Assembly: GCF_046292685.1 (NCBI RefSeq)
Contig: NZ_JBKBQM010000001.1
Span: forward strand, 1 to 64,000
Reading direction: 5' to 3'
DNA: 64,000 nucleotides
DNA from: Wagnerdoeblera sp046292685
GTDB taxonomy: Bacteria > Pseudomonadota > Alphaproteobacteria > Rhodobacterales > Rhodobacteraceae
Shown here: one piece after another, positions 17,775 to 28,400 of the stretch
Layout: each line of letters opens with the position of its first letter
Numbering within the stretch: position 1 is the first letter of the stretch
Program-made: the position numbers and the translations under genes
Notes under the pieces: generated by a model
Database searches by the model: none
Told to the model about the DNA's origin: nothing
Seen by the model: only the letters and a program-made list of their open reading frames with translations

Positions 17775-18630
17775 CGCGGCGCCCTTTCGGGCGGGCGGCG
17801 GGGCTGTCTTCGGCACGGTTCAGCACCACGCCCAGAAGCTCGGTGCGGCCTTTCAGCAGCAATTCGCATTCGCGCACCTGGGCTGCGGTGGTGCGTGTGC
17901 CGTCGGCCACCAGCAGCAGGCCGTCGACCTCGGGCAGGAAGGCCAGCGCATCGTCGCATTCCAGCAAGGCGGGCAGGTCGTGGATCGCCACATCGGGCGA
18001 CAGATCCTCGAGGATGGCCTCCAGCGCGGTGGCGGTGGCGGGTTCCTGCAACAGTTCGGCCGAATCCGGCTCGACCTGCCCGTTCAGGCCCAGCGCCAGC
18101 GTGCGCCCCAGGCGCAGGAAATGCGATTCCATCGGTTGCGCGCCGGTCAGCACATCGCGCAGACGGCCGGGGTTCGTCACGCCGAACAAGGCGGCCAGCC
18201 CCGGCGCGCGCAAGTTCATGTCGATCAGCACCGTGCGGCCCGAAGGGCGCCGGGCCAGCGAAAGGGCCAGGTTGGCCGCAACCGTGGTGGCGCCGCAGCC
18301 CCGGGTGGGGCTGGCAACCGCAACCCTTGTCCAGCCGCGTTCCTGAAGCGCCTGCAACAGGCGGGTGCGCAGGTGGTCGTACAACAGGCCAACGGGGTCT
18401 TCGCGGTGCGTGACGATCAGGTGCCCGGCCGCCGCATGGGCCGGATCGAGTTGCAACGCCGGAAGATCGGCCCAAAGCCGGTCGGGATCGTGCCGGATCG
18501 GCAGCAGCGCATGACGCAGCGCCGGGTCCGGCAGATCGGGCAGACCCGCGCGCGGCGCCACCCGCCCCTGGCCAAAGACCGACACCGCCCGGCTGCCCCC
18601 GGGTCTGTCGGGTTGGCCATGGGTGGTCAT
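17767..18630 (-). CDS. CpsD/CapB-like BY-kinase homologue with altered P-loop
   Basis: A 287-residue ParA/MinD-fold protein of the bacterial tyrosine kinase type that normally partners a Wzz-type adaptor. The Walker A position reads 'SPTRGCGATTVAANLALSLA' (residues 108 on), so the invariant lysine is replaced by Ala114 (codon at 18289-18291). Walker A' is 'VLIDMNLRAPG' instead of DxDLR(R/K)P, and the Walker B position is 'VAIHDLPALLE'. No C-terminal tyrosine cluster is seen; the protein ends RRDG. It is therefore probably unable to phosphorylate and may act structurally on the co-polymerase encoded just downstream. GGAGGG precedes the ATG at 18630. Confidence 0.75.
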   Translation of the reverse strand: MTTHGQPDRPGGSRAVSVFGQGRVAPRAGLPDLPDPALRHALLPIRHDPDRLWADLPALQLDPAHAAAGHLIVTHREDPVGLLYDHLRTRLLQALQERGWTRVAVASPTRGCGATTVAANLALSLARRPSGRTVLIDMNLRAPGLAALFGVTNPGRLRDVLTGAQPMESHFLRLGRTLALGLNGQVEPDSAELLQEPATATALEAILEDLSPDVAIHDLPALLECDDALAFLPEVDGLLLVADGTRTTAAQVRECELLLKGRTELLGVVLNRAEDSPAARPKGRRDG

Positions 18631-18963
18631 GCTTGTGCCCTCCAGGCCAAAGGCCTGCACCTCTGTTTCGAAAAGCGGTCCGGCAAGGGCCATCGCAAGA
18701 GCCTTTCCAAGGCAGCCGGCAAGCCGGCGGAGCAGCTGGCCGGGTTTGCGGCCATGCTCCGATACAACGCAAAACCATGACCATATTCGGGAAAAGCCAA
18801 GGCAACCCCGCGACCGGCCGCACCATCCGGGCCGAGACCCAGCGGTTTCAGCATAGCCGATTCGCTGCTCGACAAAAAGCCGTCGATCTGGAAACGATCT
18901 GGCGCGATGGTCAAAACCCCTTGAATGTCCTAGCCTTGCGCGGGGCGAAAGGCGGAGCCGGGC
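18631..18963. other. Divergent intergenic region, 333 bases
   Basis: This region separates the minus-strand kinase/co-polymerase pair from the plus-strand glycosyltransferase and is less GC-biased than its neighbours, as expected for promoters. It holds the hairpin at 18643-18657 and a GCCGGC-AA-GCCGGC repeat at 18715-18728. A 95-codon minus-strand frame (18627-18914) ends in an ATGA overlap with the kinase start, but its third-position composition is weaker than that of real genes here. I found no convincing -35/-10 pair. Confidence 0.5.
18643..18657 (-). promoter_or_regulatory. Hairpin abutting the ribosome site of the BY-kinase-like gene
   Basis: CAGGCC (18643-18648) and GGCCTG (18652-18657) form a perfect 6-bp stem with a 3-base loop. 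In the minus-strand transcript it ends directly at the GGAGGG ribosome site, so folding could limit translation. No ligand or partner RNA is suggested by the sequence. Confidence 0.35.
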
Positions 18964-19947
18964 ATGGCGGGCAACGGAAACGCAGAAACGGTGGATGCCG
19001 TGGTGATCGGGCGCAACGAAGGCGCCCGGCTGGCGGCCTGCCTGCAATCGCTGGCGGGGCAGGTGCGCCGGGTGATCTATGTGGACAGCGGTTCGACCGA
19101 TGGGTCGGTGGCACTGGCCGAGGCCGCAGGGGCTGAGGTCGTCAGACTCGATACGCTTCGGCCCTTCACCGCAGCGCGGGCGCGCAACGCCGGGCTGGAC
19201 GCGCTGGCCACCGATCCGCCGCGGTTCGTGCAGTTCGTCGATGGCGACTGCGCCGTGGACCCGGGCTGGATCGCGGCGGCGCTGGCGCATATGGCGGCGC
19301 ATCCGCAGGCCGGTGTCGTCTGCGGGCGGCGGCGCGAGCGGTTTCCGGGTGCCTCGGTCTACAACCGGCTGGCCGATGCCGAATGGGATACGCCCGTGGG
19401 GCCGGCCGCGGCCTGCGGCGGCGATGCGCTGATGCGTCATGCCGCGGTGGCGGCTGCCGGCGGATACCGCCCCGACCTGATCGCCGGCGAGGAGCCCGAA
19501 CTGTGCCTGCGCCTGCGCCGCGCCGGTTGGCAGATCTGGCGGATCGGCGCCGAGATGACGCTTCACGATGCGGCGATGACCCGCTTCGGCCAGTGGTGGT
19601 GGCGGACCAAACGCGCCGGCCACGCCTTTGCCGAAGGCGCGGCGCTGCACGGGGCCGGGCCCGAGCGGCACTGGGTCGCCGAAACGCGGCGGGCCTTGCT
19701 CTGGGGTCTTGCCCTGCCCACGGCGGCAGGGGTCGGCGCGCTGGTACTGCACCCGGCGGCCCTGCTGTTGCTGCTGGCCTGGCCCTTGCAGGTGGTGCGG
19801 CTGGCGCGACGCTGGGGCGGGGGGCGCCGCGGTTGGGAAAGGGCGGCCTTTACCGTTCTGGGCAAGCTGCCCGAGGCCCTGGGCGTGCTGGGCTACTGGA
19901 CCGGGCGGTTGCGCGGGCGGCAGCGCGGGTTGATCGAATACAAGTAG
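18964..19947 (+). CDS. Glycosyltransferase family 2
   Basis: A 327-residue GT-A enzyme. The N-terminus has 'AVVIGRNEGARLAACLQSL', then 'VIYVDSGSTDGSVALA', the nucleotide-sugar site 'QFVDGDCAVDPGWI' (DxD-like) and the acceptor motif 'GEEPELCLRLRRAGW', which corresponds to the ED..R..R pattern of inverting GT2 enzymes. Two hydrophobic segments in the last 100 residues ('LALPTAAGVGALVLHPAALLLLLAWPL') suggest attachment to the inner membrane. It probably adds a sugar to a lipid-linked repeat unit of the surface polysaccharide. Its end lies 5 bases from the convergent WecG-type gene. Confidence 0.85.
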   Translation: MAGNGNAETVDAVVIGRNEGARLAACLQSLAGQVRRVIYVDSGSTDGSVALAEAAGAEVVRLDTLRPFTAARARNAGLDALATDPPRFVQFVDGDCAVDPGWIAAALAHMAAHPQAGVVCGRRRERFPGASVYNRLADAEWDTPVGPAAACGGDALMRHAAVAAAGGYRPDLIAGEEPELCLRLRRAGWQIWRIGAEMTLHDAAMTRFGQWWWRTKRAGHAFAEGAALHGAGPERHWVAETRRALLWGLALPTAAGVGALVLHPAALLLLLAWPLQVVRLARRWGGGRRGWERAAFTVLGKLPEALGVLGYWTGRLRGRQRGLIEYK

Positions 19948-19952
19948 CCCCG

Positions 19953-20714
19953 TCAGGGCGCCGCGCGGGGCCTTTGCGCCAGCGCCTTGGCCACCTCGGC
20001 CGGCAGGATCGCGGCGCAGGCGGCATAGCGCCCCGCCAACCGCCGCGGGTTCGACACCATGCGCCACAGCCATTCCAGCGCCAGCCGGCGCACCCAGACC
20101 GGCGCGCGCACCTGCGTTCCGGCCAGAAAATCGAGCCCTGCCCCGACCGAGACGAAGCCGACCCCGGGCGCCAGGCGCCGCCCGAGCGCCGCAAGCTGTT
20201 CCTGCCGCGGCGCCCCGAGCGCCAGGAAACACAGCCGGGCCCCGCTGGCCGCCACCTGGGCCAGCATTTCCTGCGCCTGCGGGCCTTCGGGGTCGAACCC
20301 CATCGGCGGCGCAAGGCAAAGCACGATCTGCAACCCCGGCACCGCGTGCCGCATATGCTTGGCCGCGGCCTGCAAGGTCGCGTCGGTGCTGCCCAGCAAG
20401 GCCACCGTCACCCCGCAGTCCGTCGCCAGCCGGGCCAGCGGCAGCACCAGTTCCGATCCGGGCACCAGCGCCACCGGCCGCCGCGCCAGGCGCGACAGCC
20501 AGACCACCGGGTTGCCATCCGCCACCACCAGATCCTGCGCGGCATAGGCCGAGCGGAAGACCGCCGACCGGCGCAACTTGACCAGGTGGTCAAGGTTCAG
20601 CGTCGCCAGCGCAAACCCCTGCCCTGCCCGCCAGCGCCCCGCCACCGCACCCAGCAGGCTGGCGCGGTCGGGCTGGTTCACCGTGATCGTGGTCTTTTCG
20701 ATGCGGAACTGCAC
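19953..20714 (-). CDS. WecG/TagA/CpsF-family glycosyltransferase
   Basis: A 253-residue GT26 enzyme. Family blocks are 'FALATLNLDHLVKLRRS', 'LVVADGNPVVWLSRL', 'VALLGSTDATLQAA', 'FLALGAPRQEQL', 'FVSVGAGLDFLAGTQVRAP' and 'LEWLWRMVSNPRRLAGRY'. GT26 members transfer ManNAcA, ManNAc or glucose-type sugars onto undecaprenyl-linked acceptors at the inner-membrane face. The donor sugar cannot be told. It lies alone on the minus strand between the GT2 gene and the divergent membrane polymerase, with about 218 bases of shared upstream region (20715-20932). Confidence 0.88.
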   Translation of the reverse strand: MQFRIEKTTITVNQPDRASLLGAVAGRWRAGQGFALATLNLDHLVKLRRSAVFRSAYAAQDLVVADGNPVVWLSRLARRPVALVPGSELVLPLARLATDCGVTVALLGSTDATLQAAAKHMRHAVPGLQIVLCLAPPMGFDPEGPQAQEMLAQVAASGARLCFLALGAPRQEQLAALGRRLAPGVGFVSVGAGLDFLAGTQVRAPVWVRRLALEWLWRMVSNPRRLAGRYAACAAILPAEVAKALAQRPRAAP

Positions 20715-20932
20715 GGGGGCTTCCGGTTATGACGGCCACAGGATGCAGCCCCGGCTTGCCTTGATACAAGCGGAAAGCACAGCCCGCCTGACGGCGACAC
20801 ACCGTTTCCATCGGCGATTGCCCCTTGCCCGTCGCCTGCGGCAGCCGCACAGCAGGTCGCGCGCCCGGCCCCGTGCATGACAGGGCCAGCCGACCGTGGT
20901 AGCCTTTGGCCGCCGAAACCTTGGAACCCTGC

Positions 20933-22339
20933 ATGGCCGCCAGCAGCACCGCCTATCTTGCTCTTGCGCTTTGGCCCATCGTGGTGGTGGTGCTGTTCCG
21001 GCGCATGACGGTGGAGCGGGCGCTGATCTGGTCGATCCTCGGCGGCTACCTGCTGTTGCCGCCGGTCGTGGCCATCGACCTGCCTGCGGTGCCGGCGCTG
21101 GACAAGATGTCGATTCCGGCGCTTTCGGCCTATCTGGTCGTCACGCTGATGCTGGGCATCCGGGTGCCGCTGAAGCCGGAAAGCGGCCTTGGTCGGGCGC
21201 TGCTGGCGGTTTTCGTGCTGACGCCCTTCGGCACGATCCTGACCAACCCGGAAGCCATCCCGGTCGCCCATCATGGCGCCTTGCCCGGCCTGAGGCTGTA
21301 TGACGCCATCTCGATCATCGCGTTCCAGGCCTTTGTCATCCTGACCTTTGCCCTGGCGCGCAGCCTGCTGGCCAGCGCGGCGGCCTTGCGCGAAATCCTG
21401 CTGGCGCTGGTGATCGGCGGGTTGGCCTATTCGCTGCCGATGCTGGTGGAAATACGGCTGTCGCCGCAGATCAACGTCTGGATTTACGGCTTCTTCCAGC
21501 ACTCGTTCGAACAGATGATGCGCGGCGACGGGTTCCGGCCCATCGTGTTCCTGTCGCACGGGCTGTGGGTGGCCTTTTTTGCCATGACAACCGTGCTGGC
21601 GGCCGTATCGCTGGCGCGCAGCGCCGCCCCGGCAGACCGGCCGCGGATGCTGGCGGCGGCCGGTTGGCTGTTCGTGATGCTGGTGCTGTGCAAATCGGCA
21701 GGCTCGCTGGTCTATGCCATCGTGCTTGTGCCGCTGGTCCTGCTGGCGGGCCAGCGGTGGATGTTTCGCGCCGCCGTTGCCATGGCGGTTCTGGCGCTGA
21801 GCTATCCGGTGCTGCGGTCGGCCGGCTACATCCCGGCCGACGACATGGTGGCCTTCGCGGCGCGCTACAGCGCCGAGCGCGCGCATTCGCTGGCCTACCG
21901 CTTTGCTAACGAGGCCATGCTGCTGGAACATGCGTTCCGCAAGCCCTGGTTCGGCTGGGGCGGATACGAGCGCAACCTGTTGCACGACCCGATCACCGGG
22001 CAGGTCGCCACCATCGCCGATGGTCGCTGGGTGATCGTGCTGGGCATGTTCGGCTGGGCCGGCTACATCGGCGAGTTCGGGTTGCTGGCCTTGCCGCTGT
22101 TCCTGCTGTGGCGCGAATCCCGGGCCCGCCGCACCGGCAGCCTGGCGGCGCCGCTGGGGGCGCTGGCGGTGATTCACGGCGTGAACATGGTGGACATGCT
22201 GCCCAATGCCACGCTGACCCCGCTGACCTGGCTGATTGCCGGGGCCCTGTTGGGCCATGCCGAGGCCCTGGCCGCCGAACGCCGCGGAAAGAACCGCAGG
22301 CCCAAGACGATTACGCCGCAGCCGCGCACCATTCTTTGA
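20933..22339 (+). CDS. O-antigen polymerase/ligase-like polytopic membrane protein
   Basis: A 468-residue protein made largely of hydrophobic helices, about ten to twelve by eye, starting 'MAASSTAYLALALWPIVVVVLF'. A large hydrophilic loop lies around 'RFANEAMLLEHAFRKPWFGWGGYERN', where the 'PWFGWGGYERN' element resembles the 'GxGxGxf' loop of Wzy_C/O-antigen ligase proteins. It most likely polymerises or ligates lipid-linked repeat units on the periplasmic side. Assignment rests on topology, the loop and location in the polysaccharide region. I choose ATG 20933 over the upstream frame start at 20906 because the first TM begins directly after it. Confidence 0.7.
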   Translation: MAASSTAYLALALWPIVVVVLFRRMTVERALIWSILGGYLLLPPVVAIDLPAVPALDKMSIPALSAYLVVTLMLGIRVPLKPESGLGRALLAVFVLTPFGTILTNPEAIPVAHHGALPGLRLYDAISIIAFQAFVILTFALARSLLASAAALREILLALVIGGLAYSLPMLVEIRLSPQINVWIYGFFQHSFEQMMRGDGFRPIVFLSHGLWVAFFAMTTVLAAVSLARSAAPADRPRMLAAAGWLFVMLVLCKSAGSLVYAIVLVPLVLLAGQRWMFRAAVAMAVLALSYPVLRSAGYIPADDMVAFAARYSAERAHSLAYRFANEAMLLEHAFRKPWFGWGGYERNLLHDPITGQVATIADGRWVIVLGMFGWAGYIGEFGLLALPLFLLWRESRARRTGSLAAPLGALAVIHGVNMVDMLPNATLTPLTWLIAGALLGHAEALAAERRGKNRRPKTITPQPRTIL

Positions 22340-22365
22340 TTGCAGGGCGCAACTGTGGCATCTGT

Positions 22366-22380
22366 CGTTAACTGTTAACG
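22366..22380. promoter_or_regulatory. Perfect 15-base palindrome upstream of the PKS operon
   Basis: CGTTAAC (22366-22372), T, GTTAACG (22374-22380) is a perfect inverted repeat with a single central base, followed by an A/T-rich stretch (TCCTTAATTTGG) in an otherwise GC-rich genome. It lies 62 bases before the PKS start, where an operator or promoter would be expected. No sigma-70 pair is clear enough to call. Confidence 0.5.
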
Positions 22381-22441
22381 TCCTTAATTTGGCCAATGTC
22401 TTTGCGTAGCCCTGCCTCAGAGCCACTCAGGATTCGATGTG

Positions 22442-25400
22442 ATGCCCGCCGTGACGATTGACAGCATTGTTTCCGAAACCGACATTGCCATTGTCGGCAT
22501 GGCAGCACATTTGCCAGATGCTGAAACGGTTGCGGCCTATTGGGCGAACCTTCGCGCCGGAATCGAATCGATCCGCCACCTCAGCGCCGAGGAACTGCTG
22601 GCCAACGGCGAATTTCCTGCGCGGCTGCGGGCCAGGAATTATGTCCCGGCGACCGTGATGCTGGACCGTTTCGACCATTTCGATGCCGAGTTCTTCGGCC
22701 TGTCGCCGAAAGAGGCGGCGATCATGGACCCCCAGCACCGCCAGTTCCTGGAAGTGGCCTGGGAAGCGCTGGAAGATGCCGGCCACCCGCCCGAAACCTT
22801 CCCCGGTCGCGTCGGCGTCTATGCCGGCTGCGGCATGGGCAGCTATTTCTATTTCAACGTCTGCTCCAACCCCGATCTGGTCAGGAACACCGGGATGTTC
22901 CTGCTGCGGCACACGGGGAACGACAAGGATTTCCTGTCCACCCGGGTGAGCCATATCTTCGACCTCAAGGGGCCCAGCCTGAACATCCAGACCGCCTGTT
23001 CCACCAGCCTCGTGGCGGTGCACGTGGCGGCGCAGTCGCTGCTGAACGGCGAATGCGACATGGCGCTGGCAGGGGGTGTCACCATCGAGCTGCCGCACGG
23101 CCGCGGCTACATGTTCGAGGAAGGCGAAATCCTGTCGCCCGACGGGCATTGCCACGCCTTCGACCACCGCGCGCAAGGCACGGTGTTCGGCTCGGGTGCG
23201 GGCTGCGTGGTGCTGCGGCGGCTGAAGGATGCGATTGCCGATGGCGACCACATCTGGGCGGTGCTGAAAGGCAGCGCGATCAACAACGATGGTGCGGCCA
23301 AGGCGGGGTATCTGGCGCCTTCGGTCGATGGCCAGGCCAAGGCGGTGGCCGAGGCGCAGGCGGTGGCCGGCATCACTGCCGATACCGTGGGCTATGTCGA
23401 ATGCCACGGCACCGGCACCTATCTGGGCGACCCGATCGAGGTGGCGGCACTGACGCAGGCCTTCCGTGAAACCACCGACAAGGTGGGCTTTGCCCGCATC
23501 GGTTCGGTGAAAACCAACATCGGGCATCTGGATACGGCGGCGGGGGTGGCCAGTCTGATCAAGGCGTCGCTGGCGCTGCACCACAAGGAAATCCCGCCCA
23601 GCCTGAACTACGAGGCGCCGAACCCCGCCATCGACTTCGACACCTCGCCCTTCCGGGTGAACGACCGGCTCTCGCCCTTTCCGGCGCTTGGCGCGCCGCG
23701 CCGGGCGGGGGTGAACAGCCTGGGTGTCGGCGGCACCAACGCCCATGCCGTGCTGGAGGAGGCGCCCCTTCGCCCGCCTTCGGGCGAAAGCGATTTTCCG
23801 TTCCAGATCCTGACGCTGTCGGCCCGCTCGCCCAAGGCGCTGGACGAAGCGTCCGCCCGGCTTGCCGCCCATCTGCGCGCCCATCCCGAACAGCCGCTGG
23901 CCGATGTGGCCTGGACGCTGCACAAGGGCCGCCGCGCGTTCGAGCGGCGCCGCGTGCTGGTCGCCGAAACGCACGAGGAGGCCGCCCGCCTGCTGGAAAC
24001 CGGCGACCGGCACCGCGTGTTCACCCATACCCACTTGGGCGACACCCCCGAGGTGGTGTTCCTGTTCCCCGGTGGCGGGGCGCAGTATGCGGGCATGGCC
24101 CGCGACCTTTACGAAACCGAACCCGTGTTCCGCGACTGGATGGACCGCGGGCTGGCCCATCTGGCACCTAAGCTCGATTACGACCTGCGCGCACTGTGGC
24201 TGCCCGAACCGGGGGCCGAGGTTGCGGCGGCCGAGCGACTGAAGAAGCCATCGGTGCAACTGCCGCTGATCCTGATGACCGAATATGCGCTGGCGCAGTT
24301 GTGGATGAGCTGGGGGGTGCAGCCTGCCGCGCTGGTCGGGCATTCGATGGGCGAAAACACCGCTGCCTGCCTGGCCGGGGTGATGACCTTCGAGGATTGC
24401 ATCGACCTTGTCCACCTGCGCGGGCAGTTGTTCGACACCATCGCACCGGGCGGGATGCTGTCGGTCCCGCTGTCCGAAGACGCGCTTCGCCGCGAAATGG
24501 GCGACAGTCTGGACATGGCCTCGGTCAATGCGCCGGAATTGTGCGTGGTCTCCGGCCCGCAGGCCGAGCTCGACCGGCTGGCGGCCAGGCTGGCGGCAAA
24601 AGGGGTCGAGGCGCAGCGCGTGCCGATCGACATTGCCGCGCACAGCCGGATGCTGGAGCCCATTCTGAAACGCTTCGGCGATGCCTTGCGGCGGATGCGG
24701 CTGAGCCCGCCGAAACTGCCGATCATCTCCAACCGCACCGGCAAGCCGCTGACCGCGCAGCAGGCGACCGACCCGGAATACTGGGTCTATCACCTGCGCG
24801 GCACGGTGATGTTCGCCGATTGCATCGCCCATCTGGCCGCCAGCCCGAACCGGGTGTTCCTGGAGGTCGGGCCGGGCAAGGCGCTGTCGTCGCTGGCGCA
24901 GGCCAATGGTGTGCCCGCGGGTCAGGTGCTGTCGTCCTTGCGGCATCCCGATCAGGCAGTGGCGGACGACATCCATTTCTTCGGCGTCTTTGCCCGGCTC
25001 TGGGCGCTGGGGGTGCCGGTGGACTGGGCGCCGATCTGGGGCGATGGCCCGCGCCACCGCGTGCCCTTGCCGACCTATCCGTTCCAGCGCAGCCGCTATT
25101 TCATCGAGCCCGGCGCAGGTCGTGTCGACGAGGCGCCTGCACCTGCCTGGCCCGAACGGGTCGAAGACATCGCGCAGTGGGGCTGGCGCCCGCACTGGCG
25201 CCCCCGTGCCGCGGAACCCGAGGTCGAGCCCGAGGATCTGGCACGGTCCACGCCGCGCACCTGGCTGGTGTTTGCCGATACGGTGGGTCTGGCGGCCCGC
25301 GTCGTCGCCCGTCTGCGCGCGGCCGGGCACCGGGTGGTCACCGTTGCCGCCGGCGACCGCTTTGCCCGAACCGGCGAAGATGCCTATGTCCTCAGCCCCG

Positions 25401-28400
25401 AACGCGGGCGCGAGGACTACGACCACCTGTTGCAGGATCTGGCGCAGCACGGCATCGCCCCGGCGCGGATCGCGCATTTCTGGCTGGTGACGGCAACCGA
25501 AACCTTCCGCCCCGGGTCCAGCTTTTTCCACCGCAATCTGGAACAGGGGTTCTGGTCGCTGCTGTTCCTCGGGCAGGCGCTGGCCGAGGAAAACCTGCCC
25601 CGGCCGCTGCACCTGACGGCCGTGACCACCGGCGCGGCGCGGGTCAAGGGCGAGGCGCTGCCCTACCCGGAAAAGGCCACCGTCCAGGGCCCCTTGCGCG
25701 TGATCGGCAAGGAAATCCCGGGGATCAGCGGCTCCAGCCTCGATCTGGTGCTGCCCGGCAAGGCAGGGCTGGATGCCCTGGCGGACCGGGTGCTGGAAGA
25801 CCTGCTGTCCGACCCGGCCCCGGGCAGCTTTGCCTTGCGTGGCGACCGGCGCTTTGCCCTGACCCACCGGCCCGAGCCCTTGCCCCCCGCGCCCGCGCCC
25901 TTGCCGCAAGGCGCGGCGGTGCTGGTGACGGGCGGCTTCGGCGGCATCGGGCTGACGCTGGCCGAACGGCTGGTGCAAGACCACGGCGCGCGCATCGCCT
26001 TGCTGACGCGCACCGCCTTGCCCGACCGCGCACGCTGGCCCGACACGCTGCGCACCGATCCGGCCGGGCCGCTGGCCGCGCGCATCCGCGCCGTTCAGCA
26101 TCTGGAATCGCTGGGTGCGCAGGTGATCGTCGTCGAAGGCGATGTCTGCAACGTCGAGGACATGCGCGCCGCCCGCGCCGCCTGCGAGGCGGCCTTTGGC
26201 CGGCTGGATGTGCTGATCCATGCGGCCGGCGTGGTGGCCGATGCGCCGCTGATGGCCAAGACCCCCGCCCAGGTCGAAGACGTGTTCGCCCCCAAGGTCC
26301 ACGGCACGCAGGTGCTGGACAGTGTGTTCCCCGACGGGGCGCTGTCGCTGATCGTGGTCTTCGCCTCGACATCGACGGTCACGGCCCCGGCGGGGCAGGT
26401 CGATTACGTCGCCGCCAACGCGTTTCTCAACGCCTGGGCCGAAGGGCGCAGCGGCAAGACCCGGGTGTTGGCGCTGAACTGGGGCATCTGGTCCGATGTC
26501 GGGATGGCGGCCGAGGCGGTGCGCGGCCGCAAGCCTGCGCCGACCGCGCCGGCGAAAACCCCCATGCTCGACCTTGCCACCTGGGACGACCACGGCCGCC
26601 GCCTGTTCACCGCAAGCTGGGATGTGTCGCGCTGGTGGCTCGATGGCCACCGCACGCGGCAAGGGGCCGCGCTGATCCCGGGCACCGGGTATCTGGACCT
26701 GATCGCCCAGGCCCTGCGCGCGCATGGCGAAACCGGGCCGTTCGAATTGCGCGACCTGTATTTCTTCCGCCCGCTCGCGGTGGGCGATCACGACCGGCGC
26801 GATATCCGCCTGCGCCTGGTGCCGACCGAGTCGGGCTATGCGCTGGAGGTCCGGTCCGACACGTTGGTGGACGGGCGGCGCGGCTATCAGCTGAACGCGC
26901 AGGCCAGCGTCAGCTTCGGCAAGCCGCAGGCCCGCCGGATCGACCCGGCGGCGATAGCCGCGCGCTGTGGCCCGCCAACCACGGGCGAAGGTCTGCGCAG
27001 CCCGCAGGAAGACCACCTGACCTTTGGCCCGCGGTGGCGGGTGATCCGCTCGATGGCGTTCGGGGCGGCCGAGGGGCTGGCCCGTCTGGCGCTGCCGCTG
27101 GCCTACCGCCACGACATCGCCGACGGCCACCTGATCCACCCCGCGCTGATGGACCTGGCAACCGGCTGGGCCATGCCGCTGATCGCCGGGTATCGGCCCG
27201 ATCACCTTTGGGTGCCGGTCAGCTATGCCCGGGTGCAGGTCTTGCGCCCGCTGCCGGCCGAGGTGTTCAGCCATGTGCGCAACGCGGCCGACAATCGCGC
27301 CGATGCGCCCTTTGCCCGCTTCGACATCACCCTGACCGATGCCGAGGGCAACGTCTGCATCGAGATCGAGGGTTTCCAGATTCGACGGCTCGATGCGGGG
27401 TTGGCGCTGGCTTCGCGCCCGGACCCGCGCGAGGTGGAGTTCGACGCCGAAGCCGACGACCGCAACCTGTCGCCGGCCGAGGAACGGTTGCGCCACAACC
27501 TTGCGCAAGGCATCCGTGCCGCCGAAGGCGCCGAGGCTTTTGTCCGCGCGCTGGCACTGGGCCAGTCGCCGCTGATCGTATCGTCCATGCCGCTGCCGGC
27601 GCTGGTCGAACAGGCGGCCGAGGTGCAGGCCGCAATCGAAGCCGACCCCGGCTTTGCCCGGCCCGAGCTCGACAGCGCCTATGTCGCACCGCGCAACGAT
27701 ATCGAGCGCATGCTGGTCGGGTTCTGGCAGGATCTGCTGGGCGTTTCGCAAGTGGGGGTCGAGGACAGCTTTTTCGACCTGGGCGGTCACAGCCTCATCG
27801 CGGTGCGGCTGTTTGCGATGATCCGCAAGACCTGGGCGGTGGATTTCCCCATCTCGGTGCTGTTCGAGGCGCCGACCATCGCCGCCTGCGCCGCGCTGAT
27901 CGAGGCGCGCATCGGCCCGCAGGATGCCTTGGCCGATACCGCGCCGCAGGCACCCGCCCGGCGCTATACCCACCTGGTGCCGATGAACGCCGGCGACGGG
28001 TCGGGGCGGCTTCCGTTCTTTCTGGTGGCCGGCATGTTCGGCAATGTGCTGAACCTGCGCCACCTTGCGCAACTGATCGGGGCCGAACGGCCCTTCTACG
28101 GGTTGCAGGCACGCGGGCTTTACGGCGACCAGGCGCCGCACATGACCTTTGTCGAGGCGGCGCGCGACTATATTGCGGAAATGCGGCAGGTTCAGGCGCA
28201 CGGGCCCTATCTGCTGGGCGGGTTTTCCGGCGGCGGTCTGATCGCCTGGGAAATCGCCCGCCAGCTGGAGGCAGCGGGCGAACAGGTGGCGCAGATCGTG
28301 CTGCTCGACACGCCCATTCCCTTGCGCCCGGAATTGACCCGTCAGGACAAGGCGTTGATCAAGCTGGCCGAGTTCAGGCGCAAGGGCCCGGCCTATGCCG

